DNA of 5,490 nucleotides. It comes from Saprospiraceae bacterium (GTDB taxonomy: Bacteria; Bacteroidota; Bacteroidia; Chitinophagales; Saprospiraceae). The translations under genes were made by a program, and so were the position numbers. Within the stretch, counting starts at the first letter, position 1. The number at the start of each line of letters is the position of its first letter. The stretch spans positions 1 through 5,490 of the forward strand of contig JALZWC010000674.1 in the NCBI GenBank assembly GCA_023300255.1. Direction: 5' to 3'. The notes beneath the pieces are model-generated. The model was not told the origin of the DNA. It ran no database searches and saw only the letters and a list, made by a program, of their open reading frames with translations. Of the stretch, positions 1 to 5,490 are shown one piece after another.

Positions 1-122
1 AGATCTCATCTGACAGCGAAGCGGTCTGACTTCTGATTTCTAAGAGTCTTAATGTAGAAGTAAGTAAGAGTTACTAACTGTCAAAGGCGCTCACGACCTA
101 TAAAAATCCGTTTTATCCGTGA

Positions 123-137
123 AACTACGAAGTAGTT
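123..137. repeat. Small hairpin AACTAC-GAA-GTAGTT downstream of the PLP-enzyme gene
   Basis: A 6-bp perfect inverted repeat with a GAA loop lies about 40 bp past the stop of the PLP-enzyme gene (178). It is followed on the minus strand by a mixed sequence without a T-tract, so a terminator role is only weakly supported. The rest of 1-177 holds minor direct repeats (TCTGAC at 9-14 and 25-30; ATCCGT twice near 107-120) and no visible gene. Confidence 0.4.
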
Positions 138-177
138 CCGTGTTCTATTACATCTATTTAGCCCCAATACAGGCAGC

Positions 178-1350
178 CTAGACAGCAGCAAGAATCTCCG
201 CCACCTTATCCATCTCCTCCAAAGTATTAAAATAATGAGGGGAAAATCGAATCACCCACTCCACCCCTTTTTCTTTAAAATCAATCAAACCCCATTCCAA
301 AGTACTCACACTATAATAAACTTCCTGCTCATCCAAGTGATCTTTCAAATCCTCTAAAGCAATATCCGCTTTTCTAAAAGTAACTAAATTACCCATTTGG
401 CTTCCCTTATCATAAACACTTACTCCTTTCACCTTACTTAGATTACTTCTCAAACGACTTTGGAGTTCTTTATTACAATCTTCGATAACATCCATTCCTA
501 TTTCATTGGCATAGCGAATAGCTTCCGTTAAACCAATTATTAAGGCATAAGAACGCTCCCATGTTTCAAATCGTTTAGCAGAGGGTTTCATTTCAAATTC
601 ATTCAAACTAGTCCACTTTGCTCCCCAGCCATCAATCATCAAAGGAGCCATTTTAGACTGCAACACTCGATCAGATACATATAACAAACCCGTTCCTCTT
701 GGGCCCCTTAAGAATTTCCTGCCCGTAGCACTTAGAAAATCGCATTTTATTTTCTGTACATCTACTACTATTTGCCCCACTGATTGACAAGCATCTACTA
801 GATACAAAATACCTTGTTGTTGGCATATTTCCCCAATCGCCGCCACATCTTGAATCAATCCAGAGTTGGTAGGTATATGGGTGATAGCCACCAGAACAGG
901 TGTTTCTTTTTGAAGCAGTTCTTGAAAATGAATCATATCTATATCTCCATTGCTTAAAGAATTTATTCTTTTTAAAACAACGCCATATCTATTCTGTAAG
1001 GATATAAATTGAATTTGATTAGAAGCATAGTCATTAGAAGAAGTAATAACTACGTCTCCCTTTTTGAAAGGAATAGCAGACAAGGCTTTGATATACGCAT
1101 CCGTAGCATCATGTGCAAAGGCAATATTACGATCCTTACAATTTAATAACTTTGCAGTCTCTTTGTAAAATGCTGCTATTTGGAGCGCTTGAATGTCTTC
1201 TAATTTATAGCCACCAAATAATTCTTCTTGATGTAAAAATGCTTGTATTTTTTGAGTGACTACATGTGGAGATAAGGAAGAGCCTGCGCTATTTAAAAAA
1301 ATCTTATTGCCGTAGTGCGGTAAGTCTTGTCTGATCTTTTCTATATTCAT
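178..1350 (-). CDS. Class V aminotransferase-fold PLP-dependent enzyme (cysteine desulfurase / isopenicillin-N-epimerase-like)
   Basis: The predicted protein has 390 residues, starting at MNIEKIRQDL; it is probably cytosolic, with no signal peptide or membrane segment. Fold-type I, class V landmarks are visible: an N-terminal FLNSAGSSLSP (residues 18-28), SSNDYASNQIQF (104-115), ITHIPTNSGLI (156-166), the cofactor-binding Asp in VDACQSVGQ (Asp186, Gln189), and the expected Schiff-base lysine in ATGRKFLRGPRGTG (Lys212). A C-terminal RFSPHYFNT (368-376) is typical of the small domain. The family includes cysteine desulfurases, selenocysteine lyases, kynureninases, isopenicillin-N epimerases and the ergothioneine C-S lyase EgtE. 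The GRKFLRGPRGTG motif is closer to the epimerase/EgtE-like branch than to IscS or SufS. The substrate cannot be named, and no ergothioneine or Fe-S genes are adjacent. The frame stays open for 16 more codons to an ATG at 1398, but that extension (MWNIYQITLNNF...) does not resemble the family N-terminus, so the ATG at 1350 is preferred. It has an A/T-rich leader without a clear Shine-Dalgarno site. The stop is TAG at 178-180. Confidence 0.9.
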   Translation of the reverse strand: MNIEKIRQDLPHYGNKIFLNSAGSSLSPHVVTQKIQAFLHQEELFGGYKLEDIQALQIAAFYKETAKLLNCKDRNIAFAHDATDAYIKALSAIPFKKGDVVITSSNDYASNQIQFISLQNRYGVVLKRINSLSNGDIDMIHFQELLQKETPVLVAITHIPTNSGLIQDVAAIGEICQQQGILYLVDACQSVGQIVVDVQKIKCDFLSATGRKFLRGPRGTGLLYVSDRVLQSKMAPLMIDGWGAKWTSLNEFEMKPSAKRFETWERSYALIIGLTEAIRYANEIGMDVIEDCNKELQSRLRSNLSKVKGVSVYDKGSQMGNLVTFRKADIALEDLKDHLDEQEVYYSVSTLEWGLIDFKEKGVEWVIRFSPHYFNTLEEMDKVAEILAAV

Positions 1351-1432
1351 AGTGATATTTATAAAATTATTTAGAGTTATTTGGTATATATTCCACATCA
1401 GCTAAAGCTAATATTATTTTTATAGGGATTTG

Positions 1433-1447
1433 CATTCCTTCGGAATG
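1433..1447. repeat. Small hairpin CATTCC-TTC-GGAATG
   Basis: This is a 6-bp perfect stem with a TTC loop on the plus strand (GAA on the minus strand), about 80 bp upstream of the PLP-enzyme start. It resembles the hairpin at 1563-1579 in the opposite orientation, and the two bracket the 24-bp inverted repeat. Its function is unknown. Confidence 0.5.
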
Positions 1448-1460
1448 TTGATGTATTGAA

Positions 1461-1524
1461 CGCAGAGTCGCAGAGATGCAGAGTCAGATGCGTAAATCTA
1501 ACTCTGCATCTCTGCGACTCTGCG
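1461..1524. repeat. Perfect 24-bp inverted repeat built from three 8-nt units
   Basis: The arms at 1461-1484 and 1501-1524 are exact reverse complements, separated by a 16-nt loop. Each arm is three near-identical octamers: CGCAGAGT, CGCAGAGA and TGCAGAGT. It lies between the symporter stop (1581) and the PLP-enzyme start (1350), so a minus-strand transcript would form a very stable hairpin there. No run of T follows the stem on that strand, so it is not a typical intrinsic terminator. CGCAGAG-type repeats occur between genes in many unrelated bacterial genomes as far as I recall, which suggests a dispersed element. Confidence 0.9.
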
Positions 1525-1562
1525 CCTGCCTGCGTTCCTTGGAAGACAGGTTCAAATTTTTC

Positions 1563-1579
1563 ATTTCCCGAAGGGAAAT
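1563..1579 (-). terminator. Short hairpin directly after the symporter stop codon
   Basis: ATTTCCC, a GAA triloop (TTC on the minus strand) and GGGAAAT form a 7-bp perfect stem that starts one base after the stop codon at 1581-1583. The minus-strand sequence after the stem is A-rich (GAAAAATTTG), so the T-tract of a canonical terminator is absent. It may stabilise the mRNA 3' end or end transcription weakly, or it may be a small dispersed palindrome like the one at 1433-1447. Confidence 0.35.
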
Positions 1580-1580
1580 T

Positions 1581-3197
1581 TTACCCCGTAAAATAAGACA
1601 GAATACAAATAACAATTACCACCAATAAAATAGATACTGCGACATCTAACATAGAGTAACTACCCTTATTTTCCGCCTTCTGTTCCGCTGTCAAAGTACC
1701 ATAAGCCAAGCCAACAATTTGCCCAGGATCTGGTGCGGGGGTCAACAAACTAACAATGATATTCACCACTACACAACCTAAGAACATGAATATTGCCATA
1801 TGGGAGAAATTAATACTTGCAAAATAAGCCCATGCACCACTTGATCCATCTACCACTGTTAATTCTGCTATAATCCTTAAAGTCCCCACTAATAAACCAA
1901 AGAACAAAGTAGCAATTGCTCCTTGTGCATTGGCTCGTTTCCAAAGGATACCCATTACGAAAACAGCTGTAATAGGAGGAGCGATATAGGATTGTACACT
2001 TTGTAAATAGTTATACAAGACCCCACCACCAATTTTTTGCATAATCGGTATCCATAGAATACCTAAAATCACCACAAAGACTGTTGCCCATCGACCAATA
2101 TTGACCAACTTCTTTTGAGAAGAATCTGGATACATTTTCTGAAATATATCTACGGTAAATAAAGTGGAACTTGAATTAAATACACTCGCCAAGGAACTCA
2201 TTAAAGCCGCCATCAATCCACCAGCTACCAATCCTTTAATGCCTGTAGGTAGTAGTGATTGCACTAATACAGGAAATACCTCATCACTCTTATCATAAGA
2301 AATGATTCCTTTTTCTCGTAATGCATAAGCAATGATACCCGGAACTAAGAAAATGAAAATAGGTAAGATCTTTAGGTAAGCACCAAATATTGCGCCTCGT
2401 CTTCCAATCTCAATATTATGCGCAGCCAAGGTTCGTTGTACGATATATTGATCGGTACACCAATACCAGATACCAACGATGGTACCACCAAACAACAACC
2501 CTGTCCATGGATAATCTGGATCATCCATAGGTCGCCACATATTAAAATGATCTGGGCCAACCGTTGCTCGCAACTCTTCCCAACCACCAATTGCTTCAAA
2601 GCCTTTATAGGTCAAGAATAAAGAGCCCAATATCAACACAACTGTTTGAAAAGCCTCGGTATAAATTACGGCACGCATTCCTCCCAAGACGGTATAAATC
2701 CCTGTAATAATTACCGTCCCTAATGCCCCATATAGAAAAGGAATATCCAATAATTGAGAGACCACTACTCCACCTGCATATATTGTTACGGATACTTTTG
2801 TCAAGACATAACCCAAAATGGAAAATAAAGAAAGGAACCACCTAGAGCGGCTATCAAAACGTTTTTCTAAAAATTCGGGCATGGTAAAAACCCCACTGCG
2901 CATATAAAAAGGCAAGAAGACCCACCCTAATAACAAGACAATCCATGCATGCAATTCGTAATGCGCCAAGGGCATTCCTGATTCTGCTCCTGTACCTGCT
3001 AAGCCTACTACATGCTCTGATCCAATATTAGACGCAAAAATAGAAGCACCAATCACAAACCAACCTGCTTCTCTACCTGCTAAAAAGTAATCCTCGGTAT
3101 TGTCCTGCTTTTGAAGGATTACCCAAACGGCTACTGCAAAAAGAATGGCAAAATAACCACCCAACACTAGATAATCTAAGGTTTCTAAGCCTGCCAT
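1581..3197 (-). CDS. Sodium/sugar cotransporter, SGLT type (solute:sodium symporter family)
   Basis: This 538-residue inner-membrane protein should take up a hexose driven by the Na+ gradient. Its length is close to Vibrio vSGLT (543 residues as I recall it) and hydrophobicity suggests about 14 membrane helices, the first at residues 7-29 and the last at about 514-536. Compared from memory with human SGLT1, it keeps the sugar-site residues Asn57 (N78), His62 (H83), Glu81 (E102), Tyr245-Trp246 (Y290/W291, in IWYWCTDQ), Lys276 (K321, in AYLKILP) and Gln399 (Q457, in YLQSVQSY). Spacings agree: 24 residues from N57 to E81, 31 from Y245 to K276. The Na2-site set Ala55, Ile58, Ala331, Ser334 and Ser335 is also present. 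His62, where vSGLT has Gln69, makes it more SGLT1-like, so glucose or galactose is the best guess, though inositol or another polyol is possible. The leader before the ATG is A-rich with no Shine-Dalgarno site. No sugar-catabolic gene is adjacent. A promoter candidate lies about 190 bp upstream, with repeat copy A between it and the start. Confidence 0.95.
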   Translation of the reverse strand: MAGLETLDYLVLGGYFAILFAVAVWVILQKQDNTEDYFLAGREAGWFVIGASIFASNIGSEHVVGLAGTGAESGMPLAHYELHAWIVLLLGWVFLPFYMRSGVFTMPEFLEKRFDSRSRWFLSLFSILGYVLTKVSVTIYAGGVVVSQLLDIPFLYGALGTVIITGIYTVLGGMRAVIYTEAFQTVVLILGSLFLTYKGFEAIGGWEELRATVGPDHFNMWRPMDDPDYPWTGLLFGGTIVGIWYWCTDQYIVQRTLAAHNIEIGRRGAIFGAYLKILPIFIFLVPGIIAYALREKGIISYDKSDEVFPVLVQSLLPTGIKGLVAGGLMAALMSSLASVFNSSSTLFTVDIFQKMYPDSSQKKLVNIGRWATVFVVILGILWIPIMQKIGGGVLYNYLQSVQSYIAPPITAVFVMGILWKRANAQGAIATLFFGLLVGTLRIIAELTVVDGSSGAWAYFASINFSHMAIFMFLGCVVVNIIVSLLTPAPDPGQIVGLAYGTLTAEQKAENKGSYSMLDVAVSILLVVIVICILSYFTG

Positions 3198-3226
3198 TGT
3201 AATTTAGTTTTTCGTTTTGTTTATTA

Positions 3227-3370
3227 AAATCATAACGATTTTAGAATAGAGAAGCGAGAGCAAAGAATAGAGATGTATATCGTTTAAAATAGACGAAATT
3301 TAGTTGGTTTTAATCGAAATACATTTCTACTCTCGTTTCTCTACTTTCTGTTCTATTTCTTGTATGATTT
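3227..3370 (+). repeat. Palindromic dispersed repeat, copy A
   Basis: This imperfect palindrome of about 144 bp begins with AAATCATA (3227-3234) and ends with the complementary TATGATTT (3363-3370). The best-paired arms are 3247-3260 with 3330-3343 and 3268-3290 with 3307-3329, with a 7-nt bulge (3261-3267) on the left and a 16-nt loop at 3291-3306. The left arm is purine-rich (GAGAAGCGAGAG) and the right arm pyrimidine-rich. A second copy in the opposite orientation is at about 4381-4507; both share CGTTYAAAATAGACGAA in the core. It lies just upstream of the symporter gene, in its probable 5' leader. It has no coding capacity and resembles a MITE or ERIC-like intergenic repeat. Confidence 0.85.
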
Positions 3371-3385
3371 CAAGGTTTTGTTTTG

Positions 3386-3416
3386 AAAATGTATCTAATG
3401 AAAATGAAGTCCCAAA
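3386..3416 (-). promoter_or_regulatory. Candidate Bacteroidota-type promoter for the symporter gene
   Basis: On the minus strand, TTTG (3413-3416) is followed after exactly 19 bases by TACATTTT (3386-3393). This is one base from the Bacteroidota consensus TTTG-N19-TAnnTTTG. Transcription would start near 3380, giving a leader of about 180 nt that contains repeat copy A. In AT-rich DNA such matches can arise by chance. Confidence 0.4.
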
Positions 3417-3437
3417 ATGGAAATAAATGACGAAGTA

Positions 3438-3471
3438 GCCAAATGTTACCTATTATTTTTACAAATTTGGC
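3438..3471. promoter_or_regulatory. Inverted repeat GCCAAAT...ATTTGGC, possible operator
   Basis: Arms at 3438-3444 and 3465-3471 are perfect 7-bp complements separated by a 20-nt AT-rich spacer. The repeat lies about 20 bp upstream of the candidate symporter promoter, where an activator could bind. No T-tract follows. No regulator gene is in view and the match to any known site is unproven. Confidence 0.25.
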
Positions 3472-3545
3472 CTAAAACACAATATTTGTACTATTTTTGC
3501 ATGTTTTCTATTTAGAAATAAGACTTTTCTATAAAATAAACCTAC

Positions 3546-3713
3546 TTAGTAACGACAAAACAATAACTTGAACATCTAGGACGGAATCTTTTGCCCTCAT
3601 TTTTCTTTAAAAAATACTTCCATAGCTAGGCTATGCAAGGATTTTTTAAAGAAAACTGAGAACAAAATCTTCTCGTCCAGATGACCAACTTATTCTTTCA
3701 TCGTTACTTAATG
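3546..3713. mobile_element. MITE-like long imperfect palindrome flanked by CCTAC
   Basis: Almost the whole segment folds back around a centre at 3628. The apex is CATAGC-TAG-GCTATG (3621-3635), followed after a few mismatches by a perfect 15-bp stem (3601-3615 with 3641-3655), and outward by recognisable pairing of AATAACTT, CATCT, GGACG and AGTAACGA (3548-3555 with 3701-3708). The arms are about 80 nt each with scattered substitutions and small indels. The pentamer CCTAC stands immediately outside both ends (3541-3545 and 3714-3718) and could be a target-site duplication. There is no ORF, so any transposition would need help in trans. It lies about 10 bp after the flavin reductase stop and may also act as a terminator. 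Confidence 0.75.
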
Positions 3714-3722
3714 CCTACGTTC

Positions 3723-4364
3723 TTATTTTTTGTTTTTAAAATCAGGCACTTCGCCAACACGTGCATAAGGAAATGCTGCCACTTTGTTTAATTCATAATA
3801 GCAGTTTAAGCCAGAGATGCCAACATCATGGATAAGCCCCAAATCTACATAACCCAATTCATTAACGGCATGGTCGGGAATAATTAAATGTTGTACTTCT
3901 CCCACAATCATTAGCGTACCATTACATTTTATGGGAATGCTTTCCACATGCTTTAAACCCATTTTTAAGGTGCTTTCTTTTACAAATGGGGCTTTGAAAT
4001 CATGAAGGTATTCGGCAGTTAAACCACAAGCATCGAATTCAGAAACCTCTTTTTCAAATTTGGCGGAGGTATAATGTGCTTGTTCTATAAAGGAGGAATG
4101 AATATGATTGACGGTGAAATGTCCGTTTTCTAAGATGTTCTCATAGGTATGCCTTCTGATTTCATCGGTCGGTCTTAAGATATATCCTAAGTAAGCTGGG
4201 TTGCTCCCCAAATGAACAACGGAACTGATGATGGCTACATTTTCTTGTCCGTCATCAGAGATGCTACCGATTAAATTGGCGGGCTTGATTCCAGAAATAG
4301 AATTGATAATATTTAATCGTTTTACGCGCTCTATATCGGCTATATCTGATTTTGATAGGTACAT
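3723..4364 (-). CDS. Flavin reductase-like domain protein (FMN-binding split-barrel)
   Basis: The 213-residue soluble protein matches the flavin reductase-like (flavoredoxin-type) FMN-binding split-barrel family. Recognisable segments are NIINSISGIKPANLIGS (residues 18-34), the flavin-binding stretch NVAIISSVVHLGSNP (42-56), the RPTDEIRRHTYENI segment (64-77), FTVNHIH (83-89), AHYTSAKF (96-103), EFDACGL (109-115) and a C-terminal YYELNKVAAFPYARVGE (189-205). Relatives bind FMN and either reduce free flavin with NAD(P)H or act as electron carriers; the substrate here cannot be read from the sequence. The stop codon TAA is at 3723-3725, about 10 bp before the MITE-like palindrome. The start at 4364 has an A/T-rich leader and follows the photolyase-like gene after 111 bp, most of it repeat copy B. 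The same strand and short gap suggest shared transcription unless copy B terminates it. A role in supplying reduced flavin to the upstream flavoprotein is plausible but inferred. Confidence 0.9.
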   Translation of the reverse strand: MYLSKSDIADIERVKRLNIINSISGIKPANLIGSISDDGQENVAIISSVVHLGSNPAYLGYILRPTDEIRRHTYENILENGHFTVNHIHSSFIEQAHYTSAKFEKEVSEFDACGLTAEYLHDFKAPFVKESTLKMGLKHVESIPIKCNGTLMIVGEVQHLIIPDHAVNELGYVDLGLIHDVGISGLNCYYELNKVAAFPYARVGEVPDFKNKK

Positions 4365-4380
4365 ATAATAGGTTTATTTT

Positions 4381-4507
4381 TTTAGAAAAGAGAAGCGAGA
4401 GTAGAGATGTATTTCGTTTAAAAAATAACTAGGGTTCGTCTATTTTGAACGTACTACATCTCTATTCTCGCTTCTCTACTCTCTATTCTTTTGTTTGTAT
4501 GATTTCG
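4381..4507 (-). repeat. Palindromic dispersed repeat, copy B (inverted relative to copy A)
   Basis: The arms at 4389-4411 and 4455-4477 pair over 23 bp with a single G-T, and an inner stem continues to 4423 and 4443 with a few mismatches, leaving a 19-nt loop (4424-4442). Read on the minus strand, the element aligns with copy A from AAATCATA through the GAGAAGCGAGA arm and AAAATAGACGAA core to CGAAATACAT and the pyrimidine-rich arm. Relative to A it has an extra AGAGTAG in the first arm and lacks A's bulge. It fills most of the gap between the photolyase-like and flavin reductase genes and overlaps the end of the former. The outer boundary on the flavin-reductase side is uncertain. Confidence 0.85.
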
Positions 4508-5490
4508 TATTTCTTGTATGTTTTTTAATTAAGCGAAGGCGTTCTTTTCTAACTAGGGCATTTGTCCGATGGCCCCATATTTTTTCTCTTGCCACTTTGC
4601 CACTTTCGGTAAGATCGACGATAGGAAATGGATAATCAATACCTATTTTGATTGTACAAAAGGCTTGATCTAACTCGGTCATCTTCCAAGGTTCATGAAG
4701 TAAATTTACAGGAACTGTAGTTAACTCTGGAACCCATTTTTTTATAAAAGTACCCTCTGGATCATGGTCTTGAGATTGCTTGATTGGGTTATACATTCGG
4801 ATGGTATTAATACCTGTTGTTCCTGCTTGCATTTGAAATTGAGGATAGTGAATTCCTGGTTCATAATCTAAAAATAAGTTGGCCAAATGATAAACGCCTG
4901 TTCGCCAATCTTGGTCAAAATGATGACAAAGTACAGAAACTAACATTGCCCGCATTCGGAAATTTATCCAGCCAGTTTCTTTTAAACAACGCATGCAAGC
5001 ATCCACTAATGGAAATCCTGTTTGTCCTGCTTTCCAAGCTGCAATAATATCTTTATTTTCAATACGTTGCAATAACTCGTAGCCTCTATTGATACACAGA
5101 GTTTCGTATTCACATTCTACCTCAAATTTTTGAATAAAATGACAATGCCATTTGAGCCTAGTCAACATATTTGTAAAGGGGCTTCTATATAAGGAAAAAT
5201 GTGGATGTGTTTTGACGTATTGGAATGCTTGTCGAATACTGATGTTTCCCCAGGCCAAATAAGGAGAGATTCTGCCACAAGAAGTCCTGCTTTTTGCTGG
5301 TTTAGAAATAAATCGCTGATAGTTTTTACCGCGGCTTTCTGCAAAAGAATGGAGATATTTCCAAGCCATTGTTTCTCCTGCGGGCTGATAAGTAGTAGGG
5401 TAGGTGTGGAGTTTTTCTTGTAAAGTCTTTTCTAGATGGAAAGGGTGATTTAATGGAGCTAATTCCGTTTTAGTGAAAGTGTTTATTATG
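4476..5490 (-). CDS. Cryptochrome/photolyase-family FAD-binding protein, N-terminus outside the window
   Basis: The frame is open from the stop TAG (4476-4478) to the right edge, so the gene is cut by the window. The ATG at 5369 is internal: 40 more codons are readable upstream and end in YPTTYQPAGET, the usual photolyase GGET-type lead-in to the FAD domain. Missing is the N-terminal antenna/Rossmann domain. Numbering from Met at 5369, the visible FAD-binding domain shows KPAKSRTSCGRISPYLAWG (23-41), WKAGQTGFPLVDACMRCL (112-129), TGWINFRMR (132-140), QDWRTG (153-158), FLDYEPGIHYPQFQMQAG (166-183), IRMYNP (190-195), EGTFIKKWVPEL (205-216) and HEPWKM (225-230). The family repairs UV photoproducts or senses blue light using reduced FAD. 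A by-eye alignment to E. coli PhrB shows several CPD contacts and two of three tryptophans of the electron chain changed (see findings), so neither repair activity nor substrate is assigned. The C-terminal tail is strongly basic, and its last residues and stop are encoded by repeat copy B. Confidence 0.93.
   Translation of the reverse strand, partial: IINTFTKTELAPLNHPFHLEKTLQEKLHTYPTTYQPAGETMAWKYLHSFAESRGKNYQRFISKPAKSRTSCGRISPYLAWGNISIRQAFQYVKTHPHFSLYRSPFTNMLTRLKWHCHFIQKFEVECEYETLCINRGYELLQRIENKDIIAAWKAGQTGFPLVDACMRCLKETGWINFRMRAMLVSVLCHHFDQDWRTGVYHLANLFLDYEPGIHYPQFQMQAGTTGINTIRMYNPIKQSQDHDPEGTFIKKWVPELTTVPVNLLHEPWKMTELDQAFCTIKIGIDYPFPIVDLTESGKVAREKIWGHRTNALVRKERLRLIKKHTRNTKSYKQKNRE

Larger units (their letters stand above)
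3198..3722. other. Gene-free 525-bp interval upstream of the symporter gene
   Basis: This interval holds, from right to left, the MITE-like palindrome (3546-3713), an AT-rich stretch with the possible operator and promoter (about 3371-3540), repeat copy A (3227-3370) and the A-rich symporter leader (3198-3226). Only trivial ORFs occur, such as a 10-codon one near 3399, with nothing supporting translation. Confidence 0.8.

Noticed and set aside
1351..1398. The 16-codon N-terminal extension of the PLP enzyme.
   Set aside because: It has no resemblance to the family N-terminus, and the ATG at 1350 begins the expected helix before the FLNSAG motif.
1461..1524. CRISPR-like array from the repeated CGCAGAG octamers.
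   Set aside because: The units are contiguous without spacers and form one inverted pair, so no repeat-spacer pattern exists.
2372..2841. Overlapping ORFs of 67-78 codons on both strands inside the symporter gene.
   Set aside because: They are out-of-frame shadows of a well-supported gene, with no domain or start-site evidence.
4378..4478. Promoter for the flavin reductase gene within copy B.
   Set aside because: No TTTG-N19-TAnnTTTG match with acceptable spacing was found on the minus strand in this gap.
3227..4507. An inverted loop between same-orientation flanks in copies A and B, suggesting a phase-variable invertible segment.
   Set aside because: Copy B reversed aligns with copy A along its whole length including the outer AAATCATA end. 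The apparent same-orientation match of the flanks follows from the palindromic ends.
5367..5369. ATG at 5369 as the start of the photolyase-like gene.
   Set aside because: The frame continues without a stop to the window edge, and the upstream residues fit the family, so this Met is internal.
4817..5423. ORFs of 60-76 codons on both strands inside the photolyase-like gene.
   Set aside because: They are shadows of the real reading frame, with no recognisable protein features.

Overview
The window reads as an accessory or housekeeping stretch of an AT-rich member of the Bacteroidota. This is an inference from protein character, from A-rich leaders without clear Shine-Dalgarno sites in front of the start codons, and from a TTTG-N19-TAnnTTT-type promoter candidate. 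The genus cannot be fixed from the sequence alone.

All four real genes are on the minus strand, so transcription runs from high to low coordinates. In that order they are: (1) a photolyase/cryptochrome-family flavoprotein (4476-5490) whose N-terminal part lies beyond the right edge; (2) a flavin reductase-like FMN protein (3723-4364); (3) a 538-residue SGLT-type sodium/sugar symporter (1581-3197) that keeps the known sugar and sodium ligands; (4) a class V PLP-dependent enzyme of the cysteine desulfurase/isopenicillin-N-epimerase-like fold (178-1350). The photolyase-like and flavin reductase genes make a plausible functional pair, because one needs reduced FAD and the other belongs to a flavin-reducing family. 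The symporter and the PLP enzyme look unrelated to them and to each other.

The intergenic DNA is unusually rich in inverted repeats. A nearly symmetrical palindrome of about 168 bp (3546-3713), bounded by a 5-bp direct repeat, lies just after the flavin reductase gene and resembles a MITE. A second palindromic family is present in two copies in opposite orientation: copy A (about 3227-3370) in front of the symporter gene, and copy B (about 4381-4507) between the photolyase-like and flavin reductase genes. Copy B supplies the stop codon and last residues of the photolyase-like protein. A third element, a perfect 24-bp inverted repeat made of three 8-nt units (1461-1524), sits between the symporter and PLP-enzyme genes with a small GAA/TTC-loop hairpin on each side.

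No RNA gene, CRISPR array, transposase or defence gene is visible. The noteworthy content is the set of repeats and the unusual active-site residues of the photolyase-like protein. I see no convincing sign of a wholly new multi-gene system.
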